Of a DNA stretch of 64,000 nt, positions 48,073-56,404 are shown in pieces. The notes under the pieces are model-generated. The model worked only from the letters and a program-made list of their open reading frames with translations. It searched no databases and was not told where the DNA came from. How positions within the stretch are numbered: position 1 is the first letter of the stretch; each line of letters opens with the position of its first letter. The stretch is from NCBI RefSeq assembly GCF_021378075.1, contig NZ_JAJUOS010000009.1, positions 1 to 64,000 on the forward strand. The letters run 5' to 3'. The stretch comes from Rhodobacter flavimaris (lineage in GTDB: Bacteria > Pseudomonadota > Alphaproteobacteria > Rhodobacterales > Rhodobacteraceae). Made by a program: the position numbers and the translations under genes.

Positions 48073-48384
48073 ATGCGCGCGCGTATCTATCAGCCGGCCC
48101 GCAACGCCATGCAGTCTGGCCAAGCCAAGACCAAGATCTGGTATCTGGACTTCGCTCCGGCGACGGCGCGCGATATCGACCCGCTGATGGGTTGGACCAG
48201 CTCGGACGATACGCAGTCGCAGGTGCGCCTCAAGTTCGAAAGCCGCGAGGCCGCCGAGGCCTATGCCAAGGAGCAGGGGCTGGAATACACCGTGACCGAG
48301 CCGCACAAGCGCGCCGCCAACGTCCGCGTTCGTGGCTATGGTGAAAACTTCGCCTCGGACCGCCGCGCGAACTGGACGCACTGA
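48073..48384 (+). CDS. NDUFS4-like accessory subunit of complex I
   Basis: A 103-residue protein of the ETC complex I subunit conserved region family (NDUFS4, 18 kDa). It has the pattern [61 protein letters not shown] and the C-terminal [17 protein letters not shown]. Alphaproteobacteria and mitochondria share this supernumerary subunit. It is encoded apart from the nuo operon, as usual, and is followed by a terminator. Confidence 0.9.
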   Translation: MRARIYQPARNAMQSGQAKTKIWYLDFAPATARDIDPLMGWTSSDDTQSQVRLKFESREAAEAYAKEQGLEYTVTEPHKRAANVRVRGYGENFASDRRANWTH

Positions 48385-48416
48385 GCCAGCCTTTCCCGTC
48401 TCAGGGCTTCTGAAGC

Positions 48417-48442
48417 AAAGCGCGCCGCCTGGCGCGCTTTTT
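48417..48442 (+). terminator. Intrinsic terminator of the NDUFS4-like gene
   Basis: Stem AAAGCGCGCC / GGCGCGCTTT (48417-48426 with 48431-48440), GCCT loop, followed by T residues. Confidence 0.9.
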
Positions 48443-48521
48443 GCTCTGGGGGTGGAAACACTCGCCACAGCGCGAATGCTGGGCTAACAAGGGCAGGCGC
48501 AGCACGACCGGAGAGAACCCC

Positions 48522-48965
48522 ATGAGCCGCAAGCCGATTTTCATTCTGAACGGACCGAACCTGAACCTGCTCGGCAAGCGGCAGCCCGAGATCTATGGCC
48601 ATGACACGCTGGAGGATGTCGAGCGCAACTGCGCCGCCGTCGCGGCCGAGAAGGGCTTCGAGGTTCAGCTGTTCCAGTCGAATTACGAAGGCGGTTTGGT
48701 AGAGCTGATCCACCGCGCGCGCGAAGAGGCCTGTGCCATCGTGATCAACCCTGGCGCCTATACCCATACCTCGGTGGCCATTCTCGATGCGCTGAATGCC
48801 TTCGAAGGGCCAGTCTTCGAGTGCCACATCTCGAACGTGCACAAGCGCGAAAGCTTCCGCCACCACTCCTATGTCTCGCTGCGCGCGGACGGGGTGATGG
48901 CGGGCTTCGGTGTCGAGGGCTACGCGCTTTGCGTGCGCCGGGTGTGCTCGCTGCTGGCGGGCTAA
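48522..48965 (+). CDS. aroQ: Type II 3-dehydroquinate dehydratase
   Basis: A 147-residue dodecameric enzyme of the shikimate pathway. It has [19 protein letters not shown] with the catalytic Tyr and Arg region, the [13 protein letters not shown] segment, [13 protein letters not shown], and [20 protein letters not shown] with the active-site His. The ATG at 48522 follows GGAGAGA. It is convergent with cynS, leaving only six bases between them. Confidence 0.96.
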   Translation: MSRKPIFILNGPNLNLLGKRQPEIYGHDTLEDVERNCAAVAAEKGFEVQLFQSNYEGGLVELIHRAREEACAIVINPGAYTHTSVAILDALNAFEGPVFECHISNVHKRESFRHHSYVSLRADGVMAGFGVEGYALCVRRVCSLLAG

Positions 48966-48971
48966 GCGACC

Positions 48972-49415
48972 TTACCAGGCACTATACTGAAGGTATTTGC
49001 CGCTCATCTCGACCTTCACGCGGTCGCCCTTGGGGTTGGGGACGCGGGTGACTGTCATGTCGAAGTCGATAGCAGACATGATGCCGTCGCCGAACTTCTC
49101 TTGGATCAGCGCCTTGAGCGTCGGGCCATAGACCCCGACGATCTCGTAGAAGCGATAGATGCAGGGGTCGGTCGGCACGGTCTGGGCGAAGTTCTTGGTT
49201 GGGCTTTCGGACAGGACCAGCGCGGCCTCCTGCGGCAGGGCGAGCAGCTTGACCAGCTCGTCGGCCTTGGCGGGCGGGAAGGCGTTCATGCCGACGCAGG
49301 CCGAATGGGTGAACACCGGCGACATGCCGATCTTGTCGGCGATCTCTTCCCAGGTCAGGCCGGTGGTGCGCTTGGCCTCAAGGATCATCAGGGCGACATC
49401 GTCTTTGGTCATCAT
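48972..49415 (-). CDS. cynS: Cyanate hydratase (cyanase)
   Basis: A 147-residue enzyme that decomposes cyanate with bicarbonate to ammonia and CO2. The catalytic triad is Arg88, Glu91 and Ser114, with the same spacing as Arg96/Glu99/Ser122 of E. coli CynS (IYRFYEIVGVYG; GIMSAIDFDM). The N-terminal helix-turn-helix-like part is complete. It lies 31 bp after the kinase/phosphatase gene on the same strand, so it appears to be the last gene of the nitrite operon, adding cyanate as a nitrogen source. Confidence 0.96.
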   Translation of the reverse strand: MMTKDDVALMILEAKRTTGLTWEEIADKIGMSPVFTHSACVGMNAFPPAKADELVKLLALPQEAALVLSESPTKNFAQTVPTDPCIYRFYEIVGVYGPTLKALIQEKFGDGIMSAIDFDMTVTRVPNPKGDRVKVEMSGKYLQYSAW

Positions 49416-49446
49416 GGTCGTCTTCCTTCCTGTTGGTGGTTATAGG

Positions 49447-51180
49447 TCAGCTGAAGGCGATGCCCGCCAGCACGATGCACAGCACCGCCAGCAGCGCCGA
49501 GGTCGCCTTCCAGAAGCGTTCGGGGTTGCGCTCAAGCAGCGGGCGCTGGTGCTTGGCGATATAGGACACCGAGGGCGCGCGCAGGTTCGCGGTGAATTCC
49601 GACAGCGCATCGTGGCGCTTGGCCGGGTCGGGGTGGACCGCGCGCGCGAGTGCCTCGTCCAGCCACTCGGGCATCGGGTGCGCGTCATCCTGCGCGCGGC
49701 GATAGCTCAGGCGCATACGGTCGCGCGGCGTGCGGATGCGCGAGACCTGCGCGCCATAGGGCAGGTAGCCCGTCAGCATCTCATAGGCGATCACCCCGAG
49801 CGAGAAGAGATCCGAGCGCCAGCTGACAGACTCGTTCGAGAAATATTCCGGCGCGGTGTATTGGCAGGTGCCAAGGATGCCGTCCTCCTCGCGCTCGGGC
49901 GCGGCCTCCTGCACGCCTGCGACATAGGCCGAGCCAAGGTCGATCAGCCGCACCACGCCCGCCGCGTCGATCATCACGTTTTCGGGGCGCAGATCCTGAT
50001 GCAGCATCTCGCGGCGGTGAAACGCGCGCAGGCCCTTGGCGATCTGCTCGACGATGTCGCGCACCTGTTCGAAGCCTGGGTTGGGGTTGTCCTGCATCCA
50101 CTGGCGCAGGGTCTGGCCCTCGATGAAGTCCGTGACGATGTAGAGGCCGCTGCGGGCCTCGGAGAGATCCGGCGCGCCCATCACATGCGGGCTGTCGATC
50201 CGGCGCGCGATCCATTCCTCCATCAGGAAGCGGCGCAGCGCCTCGTCATCGTCCTTCAGGTCCGAGGACGGGATCTTGAGCGCGACCTTGCGCCCGTCAG
50301 ACGCCCGCGCGAGGTAGATGTAAGAGCGGTGATTGCCGTGCACCTCGCGCAGGATCTCGAACCCGTCGAGTGTGCCGCCCACGCGGGGCAGGGGCGGGAT
50401 CGGCAGGCGGCGCGCCTCGGTGGCAAAGCTGTCCTCGCCCTCGGGCAGGACGTCGATGCGCACGATCTGGACGGTCAGGTTGTCGTCGCTGCCAGCCTCC
50501 AGCGCGGCGTCAACGATTTGGCGTGCGGCCGCGTCAAGATCGGAGGCGTCGGCGATGATCTCGGTCACGCGGCGCGGCTGCCAGTATTCGTGCACGCCAT
50601 CGGTGGTCAGCAGGAAGACATCGCCTGCCGAGAGCGGCTCGGTCCGGTAGTCGATCTCGACCTCGGGTGTCGCGCCCATGGCGCGGGCCAGAACGGTGCC
50701 AGTCCCCAGGGTCGCGCGGTGGTCAACGGTCAGCGGCTCGATGGACGCGCCGGAAATGCGCCAGATCCGGCTGTCGCCGACATGAAACAGATGCGCGCTG
50801 CGCGCCTTGAGGATCAGCGCGGCAAGCGTGCAGACATAGCCCCGGTCCGCATCCTCGGCCCCGGCATAGCTGCCCTGCGCACTCAGCCAGCTATTGGTCG
50901 CCGCGATCACCCGCGAAGCCGAGGTTTTCACCGTCCAGGCGTCCGGGGTGCAGTAGTAATCGCTCAGCAGCGACTTCACGGCCGTTTCGGCGGCGATCTG
51001 GCTGACCTGCGAGGTCGAGATGCCATCGGCCAGCGCGACGGCGATCCCCTTGAGATGCAAAACGCGCCCGTCAGGAACGAGGGCGCCGTGGAAGTCCTGG
51101 TTCACATCCTTGCGGCCGGCGCTCGAGGCCTGCCCGATGGAAACTTTCAGCGTTTCGGAAGATTGCGTATCTCTAGGCAC
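49447..51180 (-). CDS. Bifunctional PP2C phosphatase / Ser-Thr kinase with C-terminal anchor
   Basis: A 577-residue fusion. The PP2C domain (about 12-245) shows Asp29 (NQDF), Asp52 (ADG), HVGDSR at 133-138, TDGV at 193-196 and SDDN at 231-234. The kinase domain (about 270-530) shows Lys302, HQD at 394-396 in place of HRD, Asn401, DLG at 414-416 in place of DFG, and APE at 443-445. A single C-terminal helix (about 560-576) anchors it in the membrane. Homologues occur in nitrate/nitrite assimilation operons; the target is unknown, with the adjacent transporter an obvious candidate. Confidence 0.9.
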   Translation of the reverse strand: MPRDTQSSETLKVSIGQASSAGRKDVNQDFHGALVPDGRVLHLKGIAVALADGISTSQVSQIAAETAVKSLLSDYYCTPDAWTVKTSASRVIAATNSWLSAQGSYAGAEDADRGYVCTLAALILKARSAHLFHVGDSRIWRISGASIEPLTVDHRATLGTGTVLARAMGATPEVEIDYRTEPLSAGDVFLLTTDGVHEYWQPRRVTEIIADASDLDAAARQIVDAALEAGSDDNLTVQIVRIDVLPEGEDSFATEARRLPIPPLPRVGGTLDGFEILREVHGNHRSYIYLARASDGRKVALKIPSSDLKDDDEALRRFLMEEWIARRIDSPHVMGAPDLSEARSGLYIVTDFIEGQTLRQWMQDNPNPGFEQVRDIVEQIAKGLRAFHRREMLHQDLRPENVMIDAAGVVRLIDLGSAYVAGVQEAAPEREEDGILGTCQYTAPEYFSNESVSWRSDLFSLGVIAYEMLTGYLPYGAQVSRIRTPRDRMRLSYRRAQDDAHPMPEWLDEALARAVHPDPAKRHDALSEFTANLRAPSVSYIAKHQRPLLERNPERFWKATSALLAVLCIVLAGIAFS

Positions 51181-51203
51181 GTCACCCGACCTTCAAGCCA
51201 GAA

Positions 51204-51225
51204 GGCCCCGCCTTGCGGCGGGGCC
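51204..51225 (-). promoter_or_regulatory. GC hairpin between the nitrite channel and kinase genes
   Basis: Perfect 9-bp inverted repeat GGCCCCGCC / GGCGGGGCC (51204-51212 with 51217-51225) with a four-base loop. The minus-strand sequence after it is only weakly T-rich, so partial termination seems likely, lowering expression of the kinase and cynS. Confidence 0.55.
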
Positions 51226-51235
51226 CCGGTTTCAA

Positions 51236-52069
51236 TCACTCCGCCGGCTGGCCGACAGCGCCGACCTTGCGCTTAGGCGAGGTCTTGTAGTGGGTCGAGT
51301 AGATCATGCCGCCCACGAAGGTCAGGCCGCCCACGAGGTTGCCGATCACGACGGGGATCTCGTTGTAGGCAAAGTATTCGAACCAGGTGAAGTTGCCGCC
51401 GAGCATAATGCCCGAGGGGAACAGGAACATGTTCACGATCGAATGCTCGAAGCCCATGTAGAAGAACACCAGGATCGGCATCCACATCGCGATGACCTTG
51501 CCCGACACCGAGGTGGACATCATCGCGGCGACAACGCCGGTCGAGACCATCCAGTTGCACATCACGGCGCGGATGAAGACGGTCAACATCCCGCCCATGC
51601 CGGCAGCAGCATAGCCAACGGTGCGCGATTCACCGATGACGCCGATCTTCTGGCCGACAGCATTTGGTTCGGTCGTGAACCCCATGGTGAAGACGATTGC
51701 CATGAACACGGCGGTAGTCAGTGCCCCGGCGAAGTTGCCCACGAAGACGAGGCCCCAGTTGCGCATAACGCCGCCCCAGGTGATGCCCGGACGCTTGGCG
51801 ATCACCGCCAGCGGTGCAAGGGTGAAAACACCCGTCAGCAGGTCGAAGCCCATCAGGTAGAGCATGCAGAAACCCACCGGGAAGAGCAGCGCACCCACCA
51901 GCGGGTTGCCGGTGTTGACGGTGATGGTGACGGCGAAGGCCGCAGCCAGCGCCAGGATCGCGCCCGCCATGTAGGCGCGGATCAGCGTGTCCTTGGTGGA
52001 CATGAGAACTTTGGATTCACCGGCCTCGATCATCTTGGCGGCAAATTCGGCAGGTTGGACGTAAGCCAT
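51236..52069 (-). CDS. Formate/nitrite transporter family channel
   Basis: A 277-residue FNT-family protein with six helices. Family features are the AYVQPAEFAAKMIEAGESK start, the VTVNTGNPLVGALLFPVGFCMLYLMGFDLLTG block and NMFLFPSGIMLG. It has FNT re-entrant loop residues near 90-95 and 205-215. The place after nirB-nirD makes nitrite the likely substrate (NirC-like). It is transcribed with the upstream reductase. Confidence 0.92.
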   Translation of the reverse strand: MAYVQPAEFAAKMIEAGESKVLMSTKDTLIRAYMAGAILALAAAFAVTITVNTGNPLVGALLFPVGFCMLYLMGFDLLTGVFTLAPLAVIAKRPGITWGGVMRNWGLVFVGNFAGALTTAVFMAIVFTMGFTTEPNAVGQKIGVIGESRTVGYAAAGMGGMLTVFIRAVMCNWMVSTGVVAAMMSTSVSGKVIAMWMPILVFFYMGFEHSIVNMFLFPSGIMLGGNFTWFEYFAYNEIPVVIGNLVGGLTFVGGMIYSTHYKTSPKRKVGAVGQPAE

Positions 52070-52095
52070 ATTCTGTCCCTTTGTTTTTGAGGAGG

Positions 52096-52416
52096 TTAGA
52101 GACCTAGCAGTACGGTCTGACCGTCGAGTTTGACGGGGAAGGAGGCGGTCTGGCCTTCATCGGCGCCCTGTGCGGCCCCGGTTTCGAGCGAGATCACCCA
52201 GTTGTGCAGGGGGCAGGTGACGCATCCGTCATGCACGATTCCCTGGCTTAGAGGCCCGTTCTTGTGCGGGCATTTGTCTTCGAGTGCGAACACCCGGTCG
52301 TCCGAGGTGCGGAAAACCGCGATGGTCATCTCGCCGTTCTTCACGCAACGCGCGCCCTGACGCGGAATGTCGTTGATCGAGCCGATCTCGACCCAGTTTC
52401 TGAGGGGGGCGTTCAT
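52096..52416 (-). CDS. nirD: Nitrite reductase (NADH) small subunit
   Basis: A 106-residue Rieske-type protein. Both ligand pairs of the 2Fe-2S cluster are present (KCPHKNGPLSQ and TCPLHNW), unlike enteric NirD, which lost them. It works with NirB to reduce nitrite to ammonium in the cytoplasm. The start overlaps the nirB stop (ATGA at 52413). Confidence 0.94.
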   Translation of the reverse strand: MNAPLRNWVEIGSINDIPRQGARCVKNGEMTIAVFRTSDDRVFALEDKCPHKNGPLSQGIVHDGCVTCPLHNWVISLETGAAQGADEGQTASFPVKLDGQTVLLGL

Positions 52417-54860
52417 TCCGCGGCCTCCAGTTTGATTTCTGCCATGTTGCTGAATTCATGCGCTTCGGCGCCCGCGACGCGCTCGGCCCAGGGGTCGACC
52501 TGTGCGAATTGCTGCGAATAGACGAAGCGGTCGTAATAGGTCTTGCGCGCCTCGAGGTCGTTCAGGATCACGTCCTTGATGTGGTCGTATCCCACGCGCT
52601 CGGCCCATTTGTAGATGCGCTCCAGGTAGAAGCCCTGCTCGCGATACATCTGGGTCATGGCGCCGATCACCTCGATCACCTCGTCCTCGGTCTTGACGTT
52701 GCCAAGCTTGGTGGTGCCCTGGATATGCAGGCCCGCCGCGCCGCCGTAGACGATCTCGTAGCCGCTATCGACGCAGATCACGCCGATGTCCTTGCAGGTC
52801 GCCTCGGCGCAGTTGCGCGGGCAGCCGGTGACTGCAAGCTTCAGCTTGGCGGGCGACCACGAGCCCCAAAGGAACTTCTCAAGCTTGACGCCCAGGCCCA
52901 TCGAGTCCTGCGTGCCGAAGCGGCAGAAATCCTTGCCCACGCAGGTCTTGACGGTGCGCAGACCCTTGGAATAGGCCGCGCCCGAGATCATCCCGGCGTC
53001 GTTGAGATCCTTCCACACCGGGATCAGGTCTTCCTTCTTCACGCCCAGAAGGTCGATGCGCTGGCCTCCGGTGACCTTGATCGTGGGGATGCTGTAGCGA
53101 TCGGCCACATCGGCGATGGCGCGCAGCTCATCGGCGGTGGTCAGGCCGCCGAACATGCGCGGCACGACCGAATAGGTGCCGTCTTTCTGGATGTTGGCGT
53201 GGACACGCTCGTTGATGAAGCGCGATTGCTGGTCATCCGTGTATTCACCCGGCCAGTCGCACACGAGGTAGTAGTTCAGCGCGGGGCGGCACTTGGCGCA
53301 GCCCTCGGGGGTGGACCACTCCAGCTCCTGCATCACGGCGGGGATGGATTTCAGCTCCTTGGCGCGGATCAGGCGACGCACCTCGCCATGGCCATGCGTG
53401 GTGCAGGGGCACATGCCAGCAGCCTGCGGGATGACGAAAGTGTCGCCAAGCGTCAGGCCCATTACATTCTCGACAAGGCCGGTGCAGGTGCCGCAGGAGG
53501 CCGAGGCCTTGGTATGCGCGCGCACCTCGGCCAGCGACGTCAGGCCCTTGTCACGGATCGCGGCCATGATCTGACCCTTGGTGATGCCGTTGCAGCCGCA
53601 GATCTCGGCGTCGTCGGGCAGGCTGGCGACGGCGGCCAGCGGGTCGGCACTGGCGCCACCCTGATAGGCCTGACCGAAGATCAGCGTCTCGCGCATCCCT
53701 TCGACATCCTCGCCGGATTTCAGCATCTCGTTATACCAGCCGCCATCGGCGACATCGCCATAAAGAACGGCGCCGATGATCTTGTTATCCTTGAGGATTA
53801 CGCGCTTGTAGCTGCCGCGCGCGGCATCGCGCAGCACGATATCCTCGCGGTCGGGGCCTTCGGCAAAATCGCCCACCGAGTAGAGGTTCACGCCGGTGAC
53901 CTTGAGCTTGGTCGGCGTCTCGGCATGGACGAACTCGGCCTTCGACGGGCCGGCCAGATGCTCGGCGGCAACCTTGGCCATGCGGTAGAGGGGCGCGACG
54001 AGACCATAGACCATCCCGCCCACTTCGACGCATTCGCCCACCGAGTAAATCGAGTGGTCCGAGGTGCGCATGGTCGCATCGGTCACGATGCCGCGGTTGA
54101 CGGCCAGCCCCGCCTCTTGCGCCAGCTTGACGTTCGGGCGAATGCCCACGGCCATCACGACCAGCGAGGCGTCGATGATGCGGCCATCGGCCAGCTCCAC
54201 GCCCTCGACCCGGTCGGTGCCGATGATGCGCTTGGTGTTGGCCTGGCAGAGAACCTCGATGCCGCGGCCTTCAAGCTCGCGTTGGAGCAGGTAGCCTGCG
54301 GCGGTGTCCAGCTGGCGCTCCATCAGCGTCGGCATCAGGTGGATGACAGTCACCTCCATGCCGCGCAGCTTCAGGCCAGCGGCAGCTTCAAGGCCCAGAA
54401 GGCCGCCGCCGATGACAACGGCACGCCCGCCTTTTGCCGAGGCGGCAATCATGCCCTCGGTATCGTCGAGATCGCGATAGGCCAGAACGCCGGGCAGGTC
54501 GGAGCCGGGCACCGGGATGATGAAGGGCGACGAGCCGGTGGCGATCACCAGGCGGTCATATTGCGCGACCGTTCCCTTGTCCGAGACGACCTTGCGCTCG
54601 TCGCGGTCGATCTGCACGATCTTCTCGCCCTTGTGCAGGGTGATGCCGCGCTCTTCGTACCAGCCTTCGCCGTGAATGATGATGTCGGTGTAGGTTTTCT
54701 CACCCGACAGGACCGGCGACAGCATGATGCGGTCGTAGTTCACGCGGGGCTCTGCGTTGAAAATCGTCACCTCGAAGGCGTCGCTCACCTCGAAGAGATG
54801 CTCGAGCATACGGCCGGGGGCCATACCGTTACCAATGATGACGAGTCGCTGTTTGGACAT
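52413..54860 (-). CDS. nirB: Nitrite reductase (NADH) large subunit
   Basis: An 815-residue assimilatory enzyme. The FAD and NAD domains come first (IIGNGM near 8-13; VVIGGGLLGLEAAAGL near 148-163). Two BFD-type cysteine pairs lie at C421/C423 and C456/C459. The sulfite/nitrite reductase half carries siroheme-4Fe4S cysteines C640/C646 and C680/C684. The start at ATG 54860 is set by GGAG; an in-frame ATG at 54872 overlaps that ribosome site. It is first in the leftward operon, behind an ANTAR-type leader. Confidence 0.96.
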   Translation of the reverse strand: MSKQRLVIIGNGMAPGRMLEHLFEVSDAFEVTIFNAEPRVNYDRIMLSPVLSGEKTYTDIIIHGEGWYEERGITLHKGEKIVQIDRDERKVVSDKGTVAQYDRLVIATGSSPFIIPVPGSDLPGVLAYRDLDDTEGMIAASAKGGRAVVIGGGLLGLEAAAGLKLRGMEVTVIHLMPTLMERQLDTAAGYLLQRELEGRGIEVLCQANTKRIIGTDRVEGVELADGRIIDASLVVMAVGIRPNVKLAQEAGLAVNRGIVTDATMRTSDHSIYSVGECVEVGGMVYGLVAPLYRMAKVAAEHLAGPSKAEFVHAETPTKLKVTGVNLYSVGDFAEGPDREDIVLRDAARGSYKRVILKDNKIIGAVLYGDVADGGWYNEMLKSGEDVEGMRETLIFGQAYQGGASADPLAAVASLPDDAEICGCNGITKGQIMAAIRDKGLTSLAEVRAHTKASASCGTCTGLVENVMGLTLGDTFVIPQAAGMCPCTTHGHGEVRRLIRAKELKSIPAVMQELEWSTPEGCAKCRPALNYYLVCDWPGEYTDDQQSRFINERVHANIQKDGTYSVVPRMFGGLTTADELRAIADVADRYSIPTIKVTGGQRIDLLGVKKEDLIPVWKDLNDAGMISGAAYSKGLRTVKTCVGKDFCRFGTQDSMGLGVKLEKFLWGSWSPAKLKLAVTGCPRNCAEATCKDIGVICVDSGYEIVYGGAAGLHIQGTTKLGNVKTEDEVIEVIGAMTQMYREQGFYLERIYKWAERVGYDHIKDVILNDLEARKTYYDRFVYSQQFAQVDPWAERVAGAEAHEFSNMAEIKLEAAE

Positions 54861-54912
54861 GTGGCACTCCATCTTCGCCAGGGCCGGGAACCGGCCGGGT
54901 TGGGGAAAAGAT

Positions 54913-54973
54913 GCAGCGCCGTTGCTGCGGGCCCTTTCGGGCTATCAGTTGGGCCGACACCGTTGCCGGACCC
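54913..54973 (-). promoter_or_regulatory. Dual-hexaloop antitermination leader (NasT/NasR ANTAR target) of nirB
   Basis: On the minus strand two hairpins carry six-base loops with A at position 1 and G at position 4, the rule for ANTAR-protein targets. Hairpin 1 is CCGGC-AACGGU-GUCGG (54969 to 54954), and the stem extends by GGG/CCC past a bulged base. Hairpin 2 is GCAGC-AACGGC-GCUGC (54928 to 54913), followed at once by AUCUUUU. The 25-base linker holds a GCCC-GAAA-GGGC stem. A further GGCCGG/CCGGCC stem (54882-54896) lies nearer the start codon. The exact terminator is not resolved. A NasT-like protein must be encoded elsewhere. Confidence 0.78.
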
Positions 54974-55017
54974 GTTCGCCTTTCATTTCATACATAAAAA
55001 TGAATCGTGCAACTGCA

Positions 55018-55032
55018 GCAAAATGCTGCCCC
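55018..55032 (-). promoter_or_regulatory. Possible sigma-54 promoter of the nir operon
   Basis: Read on the minus strand the sequence has GG-N10-GC spacing and a good TTGCT at the -12 side, but the -24 side (GGGGCAG) fits poorly. Transcription from here would give a leader of about 140 bases containing both hexaloops. The same bases form a GCAGCA/TGCTGC dyad (55015-55029), and a TGTGC-T-GCACA dyad lies at 55045-55055. Confidence 0.35.
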
Positions 55033-55193
55033 TGCGAAAAAGTGTGTGCTGCACAATTTTCGATCAGTTGGACGTCGCGCTGATGAAGTTCAGCGCGTTC
55101 TTGTGCACGAGGGGGTGCCGCTACGCGCTGTGGAAAGCTTGCGCGCCGGATATGCCCGTCCGCTGCGCGAGTCGCGACCCGTTCGTGCGGCGC

Positions 55194-56228
55194 TCAGCCG
55201 CCCCAGATTACCGCATCGGGAATGTCGTAACGCTCGGCCCCGATCGTAAGGACGGTGGTATCGCCCTCATGCGTCGCGATCATGGGCGTTTCGGCGTTCG
55301 ACGAGACGGGTGCGCCGCCCTCGAACGTCACCTCCCGAAGGGTGCCATCAGGCCAGGAAATCACCACAAGCCCGTTGCCATTGCCCGCACGGGTCACGCC
55401 AAAGGTGCAATCGACAACCATACCGTCACGCTGGCAGGGAAGCGGCCCGGTCGCGTGGAAGGCGGTGCCGGGCATGAGGGCATCCTGTTCAGCGGGTAGG
55501 GGTGTCATGTCGGGCTCGGCCGGGCCGCTGCCCTCGATTAGGAACTCACCCGCGGCCCAGCCTTCCAGTCCGGGCTCGGACAGGGGTGCGACGCGGCACC
55601 AGCGCCGCCCCTCGGCCATCCGGCAGCCGAGGTTGCGCAGCTGCGCCCCGTTCGCCGCCTGTCCAAGAACTGGGGCGCCCGCGCTGGCACTTTCACGGAT
55701 ATTCAGGGAGCCGCCCGGCGTTGCAGTGCGCACGGCGTAGTAGTCCGGCCCGCCTGCCAGCCCGTCGGCAAAGTCGCCGTCGATAATCGCTCCGGTCGTG
55801 CCGGTCACGGCGATATCAAGCGTATAGGACGAGGTCAGCCCCTGCCGCGCGGCGTTGCGCATCTGGTAGACCAGAATCTGGTAAAAGCCGGAGGTGTCCA
55901 AGGCCGCGTCGAAACGGTTGATCTCGGGCACCATCGGGCCGGTCAGGTCGCTGGCGGCAAGGCCCTCGCCCCCCGGCGCCTGACCGGGGCCGAAGACGGC
56001 GAAATAGGTCTGGTTGTTGGAGGCCTTGAGGCCAAGCACCATGCGCTGCCCGGCTTCCGCACCGATCATGTAAGAGACCGCATCATACCCGGTGATCGCG
56101 CCGCACAGCCGCGTTCCGGTCTGGCCCGCTGGGAAGGCCACGCTTTCCTTGCGGATCTGGTCTTGCGCCTGCACGCTGCTGGCGGCGACAAGCAGGGCGC
56201 ACAGCAGGGTGGCGATCTTGAGCTTCAT
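55194..56228 (-). CDS. Exported SH3-type domain protein
   Basis: A 344-residue protein from ATG 56226-56228, which follows CGGAGGA. It has a signal peptide (about 1-21, ending VQA) and a beta-rich domain with GQRMVLGLKASNNQTYFAVFGPG (inhibitor-like beta-sandwich) at about 30-150. A bacterial SH3 domain (about 165-230: SLNIRESASAGAPVLGQAANGAQLRNLGC...GWAAGEFL) and a C-terminal beta region follow. Four Cys residues suggest disulfides. The periplasmic role is unknown; SH3 domains often bind peptidoglycan. Confidence 0.72.
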   Translation of the reverse strand: MKLKIATLLCALLVAASSVQAQDQIRKESVAFPAGQTGTRLCGAITGYDAVSYMIGAEAGQRMVLGLKASNNQTYFAVFGPGQAPGGEGLAASDLTGPMVPEINRFDAALDTSGFYQILVYQMRNAARQGLTSSYTLDIAVTGTTGAIIDGDFADGLAGGPDYYAVRTATPGGSLNIRESASAGAPVLGQAANGAQLRNLGCRMAEGRRWCRVAPLSEPGLEGWAAGEFLIEGSGPAEPDMTPLPAEQDALMPGTAFHATGPLPCQRDGMVVDCTFGVTRAGNGNGLVVISWPDGTLREVTFEGGAPVSSNAETPMIATHEGDTTVLTIGAERYDIPDAVIWGG

Positions 56229-56404
56229 GACATTCCTCCGATGCAGGACGGGGTCATCCTGGCATGGGCGTGCGCTGTTGCTCCCCGCGAATTGTCGCGC
56301 CGTGCTTATAAACCGTAGCGATTGCGTGAGGCGGGCGATTTTCGCGGCCAAGGCTCCCGCGCCATGCTAAAGCCGGGCCAAAGATGGCCAGACGTGAGTG
56401 CCGC

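Noticed and set aside
55007..55249. 80-codon plus-strand frame between nirB and the SH3 protein gene
   Set aside because: It would start inside the presumed nir promoter and run into the end of the SH3-type gene. No ribosome site and no family resemblance; a decayed remnant is possible but unsupported.
52458..55499. 1013-codon plus-strand frame opposite nirB
   Set aside because: The longest frame in the window, but it is antisense to nirB, whose cofactor cysteines and overlaps are unambiguous. Length alone is a product of GC-rich codon structure.
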